From Isochrysis galbana (Eukaryota; Haptophyta; Isochrysidales; Isochrysidaceae), in NCBI GenBank assembly GCA_018136815.1, contig CM030933.1, positions 3,874,106 through 3,938,105 of the forward strand: a stretch of DNA of 64,000 nucleotides. Direction: 5' to 3'. The position numbers and the translations under genes are program-made. Under the pieces are notes generated by a model. It saw only the letters and a program-made list of their open reading frames with translations, made no database searches and was not told the DNA's origin. Position 1 is the stretch's first letter. Every line of letters starts with the position of its first letter. Below are positions 41,267-52,687 of this stretch, piece after piece.

Positions 41267-41539
41267 GCGACCTGGTTGTTCATGAGGCTTTGCGATGCGC
41301 TACAAAATATTGAGGCTCGAGGGCGCGTACGCCACAATACAAATATACTACTACTAAGAAGCAACATTCAGTGCCATCTGCCTATACACCTTATGCCATG
41401 TTCGCGAGCAAGGTGTGGCCGAGCGATCGATGAAGCGTAATGTATGAGCTTATTCGCCCACACACACTCATGCCATGACTCATGCACTCACATATACACT
41501 CGAACATCAAATATATAGTAGTACTATTAATACTGATAT

Positions 41540-41655
41540 TATAATTATAGGCAAGGCTCGGGCACTATTAGTATCTATCTAGATAGTGCTGAGCCACTAT
41601 TAGTATCTATCTAGATAGCCGAAGCGCCCTGTTAGCTAATATCTAGATAGCTCAA
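41540..41655 (+). repeat. Short tandem repeat with TATCTAGATA palindromes
   Basis: ACTATTAGTATCTATCTAGATAG occurs twice (about 41558 and 41597, near-identical units of about 40 bp), with a third degenerate piece at 41635. Confidence 0.7.
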
Positions 41656-41679
41656 AATCAAACCTATTCACAGCCTTAC

Positions 41680-41957
41680 CCCCCCCCCCCGGTGCTTTTT
41701 CCCGGAGAGTCGCCCGACGTAGGTCGGTCCGCCTCAATGGGTTTTCCCTCATTTCTCATTTTAACTTGTGGGGAGTTAGAATGGGAGCCGGGGGCTTGCG
41801 AGGGGGGAAATTTGGATGGGGTGCATAGGTGTATGTATCTGTGGCAACAGCAACAGCACGCGCCAAGGTGTACGGGCATGTGCGCTGAGAGGGCTGTCGT
41901 ATTGGTACCGGGCTAGTGGAAGTAGTGGTACTAATGCTCAGTTATTTTATTATAGGA
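41680..41957 (+). mobile_element. R1 repeat, 5'-truncated copy d
   Basis: Begins at a C run and carries R1 sequence from GGTGCTTTTTCCCGGAGAGT through ACTTGTGGGGAGTTAGAATG to AATGCTCAGTTATTTTATTA, with a longer TTA tail. The target duplication was not resolved. Confidence 0.7.
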
Positions 41958-42174
41958 GGGACCCCATTTCTCATCCGGAGGGCCCCTAGTGCCCTCCAAA
42001 GGCCAAAGGCCCATAGGGGCTCCAAATATAGCCATATGTACTAAAAACGTCCCGACGTCCCGACCGTCCGCCTCGCGGACTGGGGCCATACTAGGGGTAA
42101 GGGGCCAAAATACCAAGGGGGAGAACTAATGTGCCAGGAATTGGCTAGGTACTGGTAGTGAGTGCGGCACGTCC

Positions 42175-42380
42175 CCCGTCTTCTTCTTCTCTTACCTCCC
42201 TCCCTATCTCTCCCTTCCCTCTCTATCTCTCTCTCTGTCTCTCCCTCTCCCCCCCCCCCCCGTCTCCCTCTCTCTCCCTCTCTCCGTCTCCCTCTCTGTC
42301 TCCCCCCCCCTCTCCCCCCCCCTGTACACCACTCGTTGCCGCGACGAACGGGGGTGCGTGGCCACCGCAACCGCCTCACC
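42175..42380 (+). promoter_or_regulatory. Pyrimidine-rich leader of the Dus3-like gene
   Basis: Long C/T-only stretches (42178-42330) run up to the start codon, resembling the FtsH leader in composition. A promoter/initiator role is inferred. Confidence 0.4.
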
Positions 42381-43925
42381 ATGGTCCTAGCGGCCGGCAC
42401 ATCGAGCTCATCGCTCAGCAGCGGCATCCATGGGCAAATGATCCTCGCGCCGCTCACGCGCGGCGGCAACCTTCCCTTCCGGCGGCTGTGCGCCGACTTT
42501 GGGATGAAGGTCGGGATGGGTGAGATGGTCTTTGCGCGCAACCTTCTAGCTGGAGACCCAAGGGAGCGAGCCAGGCTGCGCCGCGCGGAAAACGAGCAAC
42601 TCTTTGGAGTGCAGATTGCGACGAACGATGTCGAGGAGGGCGTACGCGCCATTGCCCTTGCTGCCGAGGCTGGAGCTGACTGGGTTGATCTGAACTGTGG
42701 GTGCCCAATCCATGAAGCAACCAGGCGAGGCTTGGGCTCAGCTCTCCTTCGTAAGCCGGCTCGGCTGTCGACACTGGTGAGGGGCATTTCAGAACAGAGC
42801 GCTCTGCCCCTCACTGTCAAGATCCGCACGGCCAGCCAAGGCCAGCCAATCAATGTCCGGGAGGTTGCACAAGAGCTGCGAGATGCTGGCGCAGCTGCTG
42901 TGACTGTTCACGGGCGTACCGCCGAACAGCGCTACTCCAAGGCCGCAGATTGGGAATTGATTGCCACAGTCGTGGAGGATGGTCTTAAAGCTGGCTCGAA
43001 TATCCCGATCATCGGGAATGGCGACATTCAAGAGTGGTATGAGGCGAGGCGGCGTCTACGCGAAAGCGGCGTACAGGCCATCATGGTTGGACGAGCGGCT
43101 CTCACCAAACCTTGGATATTTAGCGAATTCGAAAAGGACGAGGCGTGGGACCCTAATGCTGCTGAAAGGGTTTCGATTTACCGCAGACTCGCGTGTTACA
43201 TGAAAGAACACTTCTACGACGATGCACGTGGCAGGTGAGGTGGATGCTCAGCTGCTAGCTCTCTTCTCGTCGCCCTTTGCACCAAGCATGAAGTCCTTCA
43301 GAGCTCTTACTAACGTACTGTAGCTCGGGCGCTTCTTGCCCGAACAGTGAGCCCGGGCTCTGCGCAACGACGCACACCTTTGGGGCCTATGCCTCATCCA
43401 CCTTTTTACCCATTGGTGCGCAGGGCAAAGGCTTGGTACTTCTTGCCGTGGCACCTCGATTTCTTCTCGCGATATCAATCATACCCCCAATCTGAGTGGG
43501 AAGCTTTGTCATGTGAGTCTCCGCTTATCCAGACTCGCCGGGCGTTCCCTCCAGACATGCCACCACTGGATCGGCTGCTTAGCCATGCCAGTAAAGAGGC
43601 TCACGAGATGGTTGCCGCTGCATTGTGGGATGCTGACTCGGATACCGCTGCCATGAGCGCCCTCAACGCCATTGCGATGCGAGAAGGCGTCTTTGAGGAA
43701 CTTGCCGCAGCTCCCGACCTTATTGGACCAGAGACTGAGGAGCTGGCCAATGTTGGTGGAACCACTGGGGGTGTGGGCGAGCCGAAGACCTCGGGCAAGC
43801 GCCACCGACGGCGGTCAGTGCCACCGGTAAGGACACCTGACGAAATAGCAGCACTTCGATCTGCACGTGCTGCCAAGCGTGCCGTGATGGGGGCGCCACC
43901 GCACCGCGACGGCCGTGCGCCCTAG
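42381..43925 (+). CDS. tRNA-dihydrouridine synthase, Dus3-like (2 exons)
   Basis: Exons 42381-43234 and 43424-43925 give 451 residues; the 189-bp intron has GTGAGG/CAG borders and joins at DARG-R-RAKAWYFLPWHLDFF. Dus enzymes reduce uridine to dihydrouridine in tRNA using FMN and NADPH; Dus3 acts on U47 of the variable loop. TIM-barrel motifs: MILAPLTRGGNLPFRRLC, MGEMVFARNLL, WVDLNCGCPIHEA (catalytic Cys108), LTVKIRT, VTVHGRTAEQRYSKAADW, PIIGNGDI and IMVGRAALTKPWIF, all closest to Dus3. The CCCH zinc fingers at the N-terminus of yeast and human Dus3 are missing, so the enzyme is short. The C-terminal basic GKRHRRRSVPP and RSARAAKRAV may help RNA binding. TANGO2 follows in the same direction. 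Confidence 0.88.
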
Positions 43926-44029
43926 CATAAGTGATATTGGCCGATTCTCACAGCCTTGACCTTCATCGGTTTTTGGTTGTATCGTGCGAGGGTGCCAAAG
44001 ACGGGACCGGTGTTAACCATGGAATTCCA

Positions 44030-44165
44030 ATCTATATAAAAACCCGTTTAATATTCTCGCCTCGCGCGTGGCCGTGTGCTAGTGCTAGTGCTATGCTACC
44101 ACGCCTTAGCTCCTTCCTTTTCCCTCCCTAACCTGCCTTGCGGCGACTCCCCTCGTGCGCTACTA
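44030..44165 (+). repeat. Dispersed repeat shared with 19250-19365
   Basis: AAACCCGTTTAATATTCTCGCC and CTTGCGGCGACTCCCCTCGTGC match the copy near 19.3 kb. 44166-44595 shows no additional gene. Confidence 0.5.
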
Positions 44166-44595
44166 AGTGCACTTAGCACTTAGGGCTGCTAGGGGCCCGG
44201 GCGAGGCATAAAAGGAATAAGGGGCACTGGCCACTGGGGTCTAGGGTCAGAAGAAGGAGATGCGTCGAAGCTTTCCTCGTTTGAGGGGTTGGTTTTTTTC
44301 TTTTGTTCGCTGATCTCTTCGTTCAGTTCTCTCATTCTGTCGTTCAGTAAAGTACTCTAGTAAATTTGACATAATCACATATTCGCTGTGCGCGCCCTAA
44401 CCCGCCCTTTCTTTACTGGAAAACTTAAAACCCCTGAAAAGATCTGTAAGCAGGCTGCAGCAGGCTGCAAGCTGCAGAAGGCGGACTCGGACGGGCGGGA
44501 CCCTTGTTATTCCGTGATCTCGTGTCTTTGTGGTGGAGCTTCTCCTCTCACTCGCCCAGGACTGCTGATCACCCACCGTCCGGGATCCAAGCACG

Positions 44596-45627
44596 ATGTG
44601 CATCATGGGCGTTGCGGCCGGGCTGCACCATGACCTCACGTGTGTTCTCTTGCACAGCCGTGACGAGGTTGTCGCGCGCGGCGTCACTGGCGCCTCTATG
44701 CCATCCGTCGATGAGAACGGCGTGCTTATGGCGAGAGATGAGGAGAGTGGTGGGACATGGATGGGTTTCCACACGCAGACTGGGGCCTTCGCGGCTCTAT
44801 CGAACGTGCGTCATAAGGCACCTCGTCTTAAGCACGAGTTGCATTCACGCGGAGAGCTTGTCTCACGCGTTCTCCATGGAGACACTGCAGCTGTCGAGAG
44901 CGGTGCATTTTCTGCCTTCAATATAATTTATGGAACTGTACAGCCCGATGGCCCCTCGCAGCTGAAGTACGGAGCCAGCATCCCGGACGCAACTGGGAAA
45001 TGGCACACAAGCGTCTTCGACTTTTCGGGTGCTTTTAGAACGAATGGGCGAGGCAACGCACAAGCTCCATTGTGCCTCAATGCTGGCTCTAAGGACGAGG
45101 GCATTTGCTACTTCAAATCCAACGAGAGCAACGGTGTGATGGGTGAGGGCGAGTGGCCCAAGACAGGTTGGCTTCGCGCTCAGACACAAATGGCACTATC
45201 GATGCCGGATGTGGCAAATGCTTCGGGAGAGGCTGCAGCACATGCGCTGATGTCTCAGATGGACGCAGCGCTCTTGTGTACTGAAATCTCAGAGCCTATG
45301 GTTCGCCTGCAGAATGATAACGTTGCGCGGCAAATGGCCACTGAGATGAGCCCTTTCACGCTGCAGCAGGAGAAATGCTTGATGAAGGGCCCACATGTAT
45401 CGCTCATGTCTCTTGAAAGACAGCCTTATTCAACCGTGTCTCAAACTGCCTTGATTATCTCATCATCTGAGGCGTGCGCCTTTTTTGCTCATCGCAAAGC
45501 TACTGATGCATTCGCTGCAGCAGCAGCCCTTGGCAGAGCGGCTGGAGATTGTGCTGATTGCGCGCCTATGATGGGTCCGTGGGTGTGGCAACGTGTCCCC
45601 CTCCCCCCCCTTGACCATCAAACATAA
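44596..45627 (+). CDS. TANGO2/NRDE family protein
   Basis: A 343-residue intronless frame matching TANGO2 (NRDE domain, Ntn-hydrolase-like fold). The family signs are Met-Cys at the N-terminus (MCIMGVAAG, Cys2 in nucleophile position), a modified N-R-D-E box HSRDEVVARG (about 21-30), GGTWMGFHTQTGAFAALSNV (about 53-72) and RGELVSRVL. TANGO2 is linked to haem trafficking, lipid metabolism and Golgi organisation; the precise activity is debated. Here the first residue of the NRDE box is Ser rather than Asn. The C-terminal half (QTQMALSMPDVANAS onward, including TVSQTALIISSSEACAFFAH) fits the family end. Confidence 0.85.
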   Translation: MCIMGVAAGLHHDLTCVLLHSRDEVVARGVTGASMPSVDENGVLMARDEESGGTWMGFHTQTGAFAALSNVRHKAPRLKHELHSRGELVSRVLHGDTAAVESGAFSAFNIIYGTVQPDGPSQLKYGASIPDATGKWHTSVFDFSGAFRTNGRGNAQAPLCLNAGSKDEGICYFKSNESNGVMGEGEWPKTGWLRAQTQMALSMPDVANASGEAAAHALMSQMDAALLCTEISEPMVRLQNDNVARQMATEMSPFTLQQEKCLMKGPHVSLMSLERQPYSTVSQTALIISSSEACAFFAHRKATDAFAAAAALGRAAGDCADCAPMMGPWVWQRVPLPPLDHQT

Positions 45628-45763
45628 CCTGCAAGGACACGTGACATCAAAAGTCCCGGGGTACCCTCTGGAGAAGGAGGAAATGGCGCCCCTACTTGCC
45701 CCAATTTATACCCCTTTCGCAAGCTACCCCTCTCGCTGGAAAGTATTCTATATTTATAATTGA

Positions 45764-46500
45764 CAACCTACTTTTATAAGTGGGGGTCCCAATAATGGGG
45801 CCCTCGCGCCTCGCGCCCCCCTCACTCCATCGCGGACACCCCCCGGAGTGGGCCGTACAATCAACTCCAGCCCCTGCCAAAGGGCAGGGCCTGGACACTC
45901 ATCATTCCAGCCCAGGCCCCTAGTGGGCGCGGGCCGCGAGCCGCACTCCCACGCCCGCATTGGGCCTGCCCTCGAGCTGACTCCCGACATAAGACGTCTT
46001 GGGATACCCCCGTCCCCCGTGGCAGTGGCAGGTATCTCGAGGACTGCTCGCGGCGCGAGCTGGTAAGGGCCGTTCTTTTTCACGACGAGAGCCAACCTAC
46101 TTTTATAAGTAGGGGTCAATTGGGGCCTCGCGCCCCCCTCTCTCCACCGCGGACACCCCCCGGGGTGGCGGGGTGGGCGCCCGTACAATCAACCACAGCC
46201 CCTGCCCTCTGGCAGGGGCTGGGCAATCATCACACTGGCCCAGACCCCTAGTGCGCGCGGGCCGTGATTCGCACTCCCACGCCCTGCGTAGGCCTGCCCT
46301 CGAGCTGCCCCCCCCCCCCCCCCTTCCCTGGTCGCCAGGCAGACAGTTGCCTCTGGGCGGCTCCCATGGCCAGCGTGGCAAGCGGGGGAGAGGCAGGCAG
46401 GGGGGGCCGGGGGCTGAGCCCCAGCCTCCACTGCCCCCTGAGCTGCCCTGGCTGGCCCTCTGGGAGCCCCCAAAGGACCTCTGAGAGCGCAGGCCGTGGC
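45764..46500 (+). mobile_element. R1 repeat, two partial copies in tandem (e)
   Basis: The R1 5' end (ACCTACTTTTATAAGTGGGG) begins near 45768 and again near 46091 (ACCTACTTTTATAAGTAGGG). The first segment is internally deleted, jumping to CAGGTATCTCGAGGACTGCTC; the second runs to about 46500. No coding. Confidence 0.65.
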
Positions 46501-46639
46501 CAAGGCTAGGAATCAGTTAAACCAGTTAACCAGTTAACTATATTAATCACTATTAATCGGCAGTTTCAAAACCCCCTTTGATTAATCATCGAGTTTCTGC
46601 AAACTCAAACCCTAGTTAACTAGTTAATCACCGAGTTTT

Positions 46640-46942
46640 GAGCGCCCATTCAGTGTGTTGCGGGCCGCCTGTGATGGGACTACGATCGATCATTCGGAGG
46701 TCCCAACGTTCACACGGGAAGTTCTTGCTTGGTGGTCATCCAACCACACCAAGTTCCCCACGTGGGCGAAAGCAGCAAGGATTGCGTTCAGCATGACTCC
46801 TAATTCGGCTGCGTGTGAGAGAGTGTTTTCATTGCTTGCCAAGATGTTTGGGCCCGATCGCTCGTCTTCTTTGGCGGACCAACTTTCGGCGGCGTTGATG
46901 TTGCGTTACAACAACAACCAACGTGACAAAGTCCCAATGTGA
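46640..46942 (+). pseudogene. hAT transposase C-terminal dimerisation domain, orphan
   Basis: The frame reads SEVPTFTREVLAWWSSNHTK, FPTWAKAARIAFSMTPNSAA, CERVFSLLAKMFGPDRSSSL, ADQLSAALMLRYNNN, a textbook hATC domain with the S-A-A-x-E-R-x-F-S box. No ribonuclease H-like catalytic region precedes it: immediately upstream are AT-rich direct repeats (CAGTTAACCAGTTAAC). It is a 3' fragment, or the last exon, of a hAT transposase. It is related to the remnant in the 10142-10678 miniature element, so it marks the likely autonomous family. Confidence 0.85.
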
Positions 46943-47299
46943 ATGAGAATAAGTGTGTCGTTTGTAGTTTGTAGTGTTACCGTGTTGTATGTAGTATTGT
47001 GTGATGTGAATGCCTCAATGACGAACAAACATGTATTAGCACAGGCCTATACTACTACTAATGGTGCACGGGGTGGGGACCGTCGGACCGTCGGGCACGC
47101 AATGCGCGAGTACGCCGGCAGTTTTTTTGCGTCCCTAAGGGAAACGTGCTGCGGACTGCGGACGTACTTGCCGCACGACAACTTGCGAAAAGAATTATCA
47201 CAAGTTTGGGTCATCGGCTTCAAGAATCCCGCAAGTTCGGCCGACAAGTTTGGGCGACTTTTGCTAAAAGGATTGACCTGGGCCTACGGCGGCGACGGG

Positions 47300-47320
47300 C
47301 CAGAGAGTGGGGGGGGTGGC

Positions 47321-47362
<42 letters not shown>

Positions 47363-47365
47363 AAT
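47300..47365 (+). repeat. GGC/GGT trinucleotide repeat
   Basis: About 15-18 GGN triplets (poly-glycine in the plus frame, poly-alanine or proline in others). Confidence 0.9.
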
Positions 47366-47454
47366 GACTCTACCCCACCGATCCAAGCGGCGGCGCCACT
47401 CAGTCCGCGAATAGTCCGCTGGCTGATCGGCGTGACCATCCGGGTGGGCCATGC

Positions 47455-47745
47455 GTATTTGGTATCTGGTGGGGTCCCCCATCCGGATGGATCGTCGAAA
47501 ACGGGCACGCAGCGCGCCCGGCATCGGTTCGAAGTTGGGCTCTCCGGGCCTCCCTCGGCGACGGCTCAACGTTCAATGGGCTCGGCGGATGGGTGATTTC
47601 GACGAGGGTTCGGCGCGCGGCCTGCCCGATTGGCGTGACCATCCGGGTGGGCTATGCGTATTTGGTATCTGGTGGGGTCCCCCATCCGGATGGATCGTCG
47701 AAAACGGGCACGCAGCGCGCCCGGCATCGGTTCGAAGTTGAGCTT
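47455..47745 (+). repeat. Satellite related to 10787-11440, about 1.5-2 units
   Basis: CCGGATGGATCGTCG occurs near 47483 and 47686 (about 203 bp apart), with the same GGTTCGAAGTTGGGC and CGACGGCTCAACG blocks. It follows the hAT transposase fragment. Confidence 0.85.
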
Positions 47746-47960
47746 TTCAAGCTTTTGCGATTTTAGCGTCTTTTGTCTGTTTTCGATTACGTTTTGTTGT
47801 GGGGGCCCAAGGGGGGGGTCCGGGTCCTAATGGGCCCCGGATATGTGCTAGTTGGGTGTATTGGGAACTTTCTCCCGAAAAAAATCCTCAAATTTCCTCA
47901 ATTCTGAGATGGTCATTTTTTCACCCCTAATAAAAAAAACACTGTTTGACCGCCCTATCA
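47746..47960 (+). repeat. Satellite-associated end block with TTTGACCGCCCTA terminus
   Basis: Collinear with 11441-11655 and about 90% alike by eye, ending ACTGTTTGACCGCCCTATC. 47961-48929 shows no gene; a short AGCGAGCGACC tandem lies at 48416-48455. Confidence 0.6.
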
Positions 47961-48929
47961 TTGCCCTTAGGCCCTATGGGCCATCCCAATTCGTCATGGG
48001 GATGCTTGCTTGGGGAGTGGCATGCAGGACGAGAAGGCCGTCCTCGCACGCATCACGGACCTCGTCACCCAGAATGAGGCAAGGGTGGTCGCCTGGTCGC
48101 CTGCCAACAGAACGACATTGACACCATCCACAGGATCGAGGACGCGGAGAAGGAAAAGAAGACCAAGAAGATGAAGATTTAAGGCTGCTTATTTATGTGC
48201 CCGTGTTCCGTGACGGTCTGAAAGGTGCGTTCTGAAAGCGCGCGGCGCGATGTGTCCATCGTTCGTAGATATTAAAAGTCGATAATAGGGTGTATGTGAA
48301 TATTGTTGTATAAATGACTATGGACATTTGATGGCTCCATTTGAGTGATGTCCCATACTTGACGGAACGACACCTTCATCCCACGGCGCCCCACGACCCC
48401 TCGTATGCTCTAGTGCCACCAGCGAGCGACCAGCGAGCGACCAGCGAGCGACCAGCGACTAGCCAGCTGGCGCCCCCCTCCCCCCCCTTCTCCGCTTTGG
48501 TCTCAACATCAACGACCATTGTCATCGCGCATCGCAACCACAGCCACAACCACAGCCACAACCACGTAGCCATTCCACCCACGAGGCACGAGTTACTCGT
48601 TGCCCCAATCACAATCACACAATCACACCGATCGTCGTCGGGTGCCAGGGCCCTAGCTAGGGACCGCTGTGAGTGGCCGCAGCCCCGGCCTGCGGCCGAA
48701 ATAAAACAGCAAAAAACACATGGTTTTGGTCTCCGAAAAAAACACTGTTCCTGTGTCCTGTGTTTCACATGTATTGGGACCAGAACAAGAAAACAAGAAA
48801 ACTCTGGAACCCTCCCTCCTCTTTCCTTCCTCTTGTCTGGATAGGGATAGAAGTGATTGTACTTTTACACCAATTTACGAAAGGCCGCCACTACGCGCTC
48901 GCTCCCTCGCTCGTCTGCACTCGCGCGTC

Positions 48930-50678
48930 ATGTCCGCCTTGCTGCTGCAGATGCGCTGCCGGCTGCCGGTGGCGATGCGCTGCTCCACTGGAGCGAGCCC
49001 ACAACCAGCCAGTATTGGCCGTAGCCTACGCTGCTACAGTTCGAAGCCCTCTCGTTTTGGCGCCAAAAAGCGCACACAAGTCCTAGAGAAGGTGTGAATC
49101 TGCCACTTGCACCGCTTGATCCCCTTTCGCTCTGCTGCTTCATTGCGCGTACAGGCTGATTCGGACCGTGCCCATGCCAGCTACCTCTATTCACACGTAT
49201 CATCTTAAGCCTCGCGCACCGTCCCCGTCTTCACGAGCCACCGCAATCTTTTCTGCAGGAGGCAGAGCCAGCAAAGGGTGATTGGACCGCTTCTGAGCCC
49301 ATCCGTGGACGCTTTGGACAGCAGCAACAGGAGCCTATCGCGTCGGCGCAAAATTCCTTCCCCTCATATGCTGACGTACGCGAGCGCCAGCAGCAACAGA
49401 TGGGCTCTCAGTTCGATAACCTTTCTGGAGGAGTCGTGGATCACATGCGGCGCGTTTATGCCACACTTGCTGCTGGAATCGGCATCTCAGCTGGCGCATC
49501 CATCTTTGCGATGGCCACACCACTTGGTGACGCCCCACGCCTCTAAAGCCTTTTTTCCGTTGTATCACGTATACATGCATACGAATAGTGCCCTTGACTA
49601 CCCAGTCAAACCATGGCCTTGTCCTTAATTCAATGCCTTGCTCTTTGTGGCTCAACATGCTATTTGCAAATCAAATCTGCTTATTCTGAACAATGTGATG
49701 GGCACGGCCGACTGACATGCCAATGCCACGAACGACGTGACAGGCATGGTTCACCCGCTCATCCCGGGATTGGGCGCCGTTGTGCCACTTCTCGGTCTCA
49801 TGTACACCTCGAAGCACACACACTCTCCTGCTCTCCGTGCGGGTCTCTTTGCTGCCTTCGCTGGCATGAGCGGTTGGGCAATGGCGCCACTCCTTGCACT
49901 TGCACTGAAGGTTTCACCGATGGTGGTGCCGCAGGTGTGCACAGCTGCACTTATGAAGCAGGAAAAGAGGCGCGGCGAACGTTGCGTTTTGCCCCGTTCA
50001 CATGCGGCGACACACACAAACATTGCTTCCGTGTTTCTCGTTGCCCCTCCCAATTCATTTCTTTGATCAACCGCTCGCCTCGTCTACATCAGGCGCTTGC
50101 TATCACAACGGGATTGTTTGGCACGATGACAGCTCTGTCCTTGTTTGCTCGACCTGGTTCAATGCTTCGGCTGGGGGTTCCTCTCGGCGCCGGGGTGCTC
50201 ATGCTTCTTGCTTGCGGCATTGCGGGCATGTTCGTCCCCGTCACGTCTGCCTGGTACCCTCTCCTCCACTCCGTTCAATTGTACGGCGGGCTCGGTCTTT
50301 TCACGTTGTACGTTGCTTATGACACACAGGTGTGTGTATCTCTGGAGGCATAACGGCCATCAGCGTTTGCCTCATTCCAACACATGCATGCTGAGACGGA
50401 TTCGTCCGGCCACTGAATTCCATGTCTTCTTGTGTTACTGCTCATACTCTTTGGAATGCACAACATGTTGTGGGGCCTTGAGTCCTAAGGAGTCCTTGTC
50501 CCCCTCCTCCACTCCTCACACCCCCTACCCCTCACCCCGCTCCTGGCAGAATATGATTGCAGAGTATGAGATGGGTGAGGACGACCATCTCAAGCATGCG
50601 ACTGACCTCTTCATCAACTTCAAAGCCATCTTCCAACGAGTTCTCTTTATGCTGATGGGTTCGAATAATGATGACTAG
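48930..50678 (+). CDS. GHITM/TMBIM5-like inner-mitochondrial membrane protein (5 exons)
   Basis: Exons 48930-49091, 49259-49526, 49744-49934, 50093-50329 and 50550-50678 give 328 residues with all phases consistent; introns are 167, 217, 158 and 220 bp, GT-AG. The protein belongs to the Bax-inhibitor-1 superfamily and is closest to GHITM/TMBIM5, a cation/proton exchange-related protein of the mitochondrial inner membrane involved in cristae organisation. Visible: a basic, Ser/Arg-rich mitochondrial leader (1-55), Gln-rich linker (QQQQEPIASAQ), and about seven membrane spans, including TLAAGIGISAGASIFAMATP, ALRAGLFAAFAGMSGWAMAP, LGVPLGAGVLMLLACGIAGM, then the signature SVQLYGGLGLFTLYVAYDTQ and FINFKAIFQRVLFMLMGSNN at the end. 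Exon 2/3 and 3/4 joins restore family spacing. Confidence 0.85.
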
Positions 50679-52687
50679 ACGGCACGAGTAATGGCGACGA
50701 CACGACAAATGATGGTACAAGAAGAGGATCTGAATCGTCGCTAGATGCACAACATGCTTTGGTTGAGGTCGAGAAGCAAGCGCATCGAGCGAGGAGACCA
50801 ACGGGTACAACTTAGTGTCGTGAGTGCGCTGATTATTCTGGGTACATGTGTCGGTAAATGATGAAAGAGGTTGCAACATCAACATGCTAAGCATGTCTTT
50901 CGGTAGAGTTAGAGCTCTATGTTTTAGGGATGTTGACATCGCATCACAATCAGCTCAATGTGTGTCCGAAACGAACTCTCGAATATTCGGTGCTTGTGGA
51001 CGCGACCGTAGGGAGAAGGAGAGGGGGGGGGGGCGTCACCCAAGAAAGCAAACATCCGAAGATTCTGGGCTAACACCTATTGCTAGACTGGCTTCTTCTA
51101 CCTCCTATCTGACATCGCCCTTGCTACCCTTCTTTCCACCACTTCACCTTCCCCCCCTCGTTCCTTTGTCTTTGGTTTTGGCAACTATCGTTATAACGAT
51201 AGGGTCATGGAGCGCGCGCCGCCCCGCCTCCTCCCTCCCCGACCACCTCGCCGCGCCGACCGATCAGGACATGACAAACGCCACGCAGCCGCACCGACCT
51301 CCAGCAGAGACCACGCCTACCCAGGTACACGAGAGACACGACGCGACGCGTGCCCGGAGCACCACACAATCCACCGTTCCAGTCATAGAAGATAGAAGCA
51401 CAGAGCACACGCACAACAGCCCAACACATGCATGCAGTACCACAAACAGCTGGGGCCTCAGGGCCCCAGTTTCCATAGGGAAAGCCTCCGGGCTGGGCCC
51501 CTACAACGCCGCGGCACTGGCCCCGTGCGCAAGCATGGAGTGCGGATGACGGATCCGAGGTTACCACTACCTCAGATGGGAACGGAGGGGACGGAAGGGA
51601 AGCGGCGAGAGGCACGGCGGGAGTGTCGCTCTCCTCGCCCTCGTCGTCGTACTCCGAGCTCTCCTCCATGTCCTCGTGCTCGTGCTCGTGGTCCTCGCTC
51701 TCGCCGAGAGGCAGGGGCGACTCGTTTGTGACGCGTGAGCGCAAGGCTGCACGCGAGGAGGACGGGCGGTGTGAGATGGGGCCATTCTATGTGCACGTGA
51801 TGACGTGATGAAGAGCGCAGAGGCCAGAGCTGCAGGGCGGGGCCGACCTCGGAGAGGCATCGCTGAGGAGAAGCGGGAGCGCGGGAGCGAGAGATGCGTG
51901 CACGTTCCCCCGCCAGCAGTGCCCTTCCCATGCGACTCAGCTCCCGAAGGGCTCACAGAGTATCACAGTAACATGCACAAATATTACGTATCGAGGAGCT
52001 CGCACCGGCCTGAACTTCTGGCAGCGCTCGCCAGCGCTCGCCAGCGTCCCAGGGGCCGGCCTCATGGAGGTCGGGCCGTGTCGAATTATCGTATGCCTGC
52101 GGCGCAATGGGCAAGGATATGTCACTACCGGACTGTGCGACCCTCGAGATCAAGCGTGCGACCCACCAGGGGCCTCCCGCATCCCTCGCGAGGGGCTTGA
52201 GCTTGGGCTCCTCACCAGCTGGCAGCCATTGCGAGGCCGACAGCCGGCGATCGGCCGACGCGGAACCTCCGCGTTTCTTATGGGGATTCGCCCGACATTC
52301 ACTGCTTTGATTCCCTCACGCGCGCGATCCTCCCATTCTCCCAAAATAGACTTCCATGGGCCGGACAAGGCGGGGGAGTCACTCACCGACGCCATGGATT
52401 TTCGTGGGGTAGAGGGGGTTCGCGGGGGGGGGGGGGGGGGGGTCTGGGGGGCAGGTAAGGGGGGTCCCTGGGGAATCCTTGGACACCCAGGAGGGGTGGA
52501 AAATAGTGGTTAAAAAGCGTGAGTGACCGGCCTATCGTCAGGCATGGCGGGATTCCGGGACGGATAAGTTGTGTCCGATCCGATTAGCTAGTGGGGTTGG
52601 CTAGGATATAACACGAATAATTTTATTTATTTAATTACTAAACTCGATCGCGTTGCAAGGCACTAACTATATCATCGCGATTTGAGA
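50679..52687. other. Long intergenic stretch, mostly repeat debris
   Basis: 51020-51187 resembles R1 internal sequence near 1425-1560, and a MERA start lies at 51208. An acidic minus frame around 51570-51740 (EDHEHEHEDMEESSEYDDEG) has no ATG at its head and no family. An 18-G run lies near 52425. No gene can be supported. Confidence 0.5.
51188..51300 (+). repeat. MERA-family 5' fragment with perfect leader palindrome
   Basis: CTATCGTTATAACGATAG, an 18-bp perfect palindrome at 51185-51202, is followed by GGTC and ATGGAGCGCGCGCC (ATG at 51208). It opens a 62-codon frame MERAPPRLLPPRPPRRADRS without further homology. Confidence 0.55.

Noticed and set aside
40594-41313. 239-codon frame
   Set aside because: Arg/Ala/Pro-rich composition, crosses a C run and AT-rich segment with no domain; not supportable as a gene.
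48341-48844. 167-codon frame
   Set aside because: Begins with TTG, crosses short tandem repeats, no recognisable protein.
51205-51744. Acidic minus-strand frame (EDHEHEHEDMEESSEYDDEG)
   Set aside because: No ATG at its head, C-terminal two thirds Cys/Gly/Val-rich shadow-like, no family recognised.
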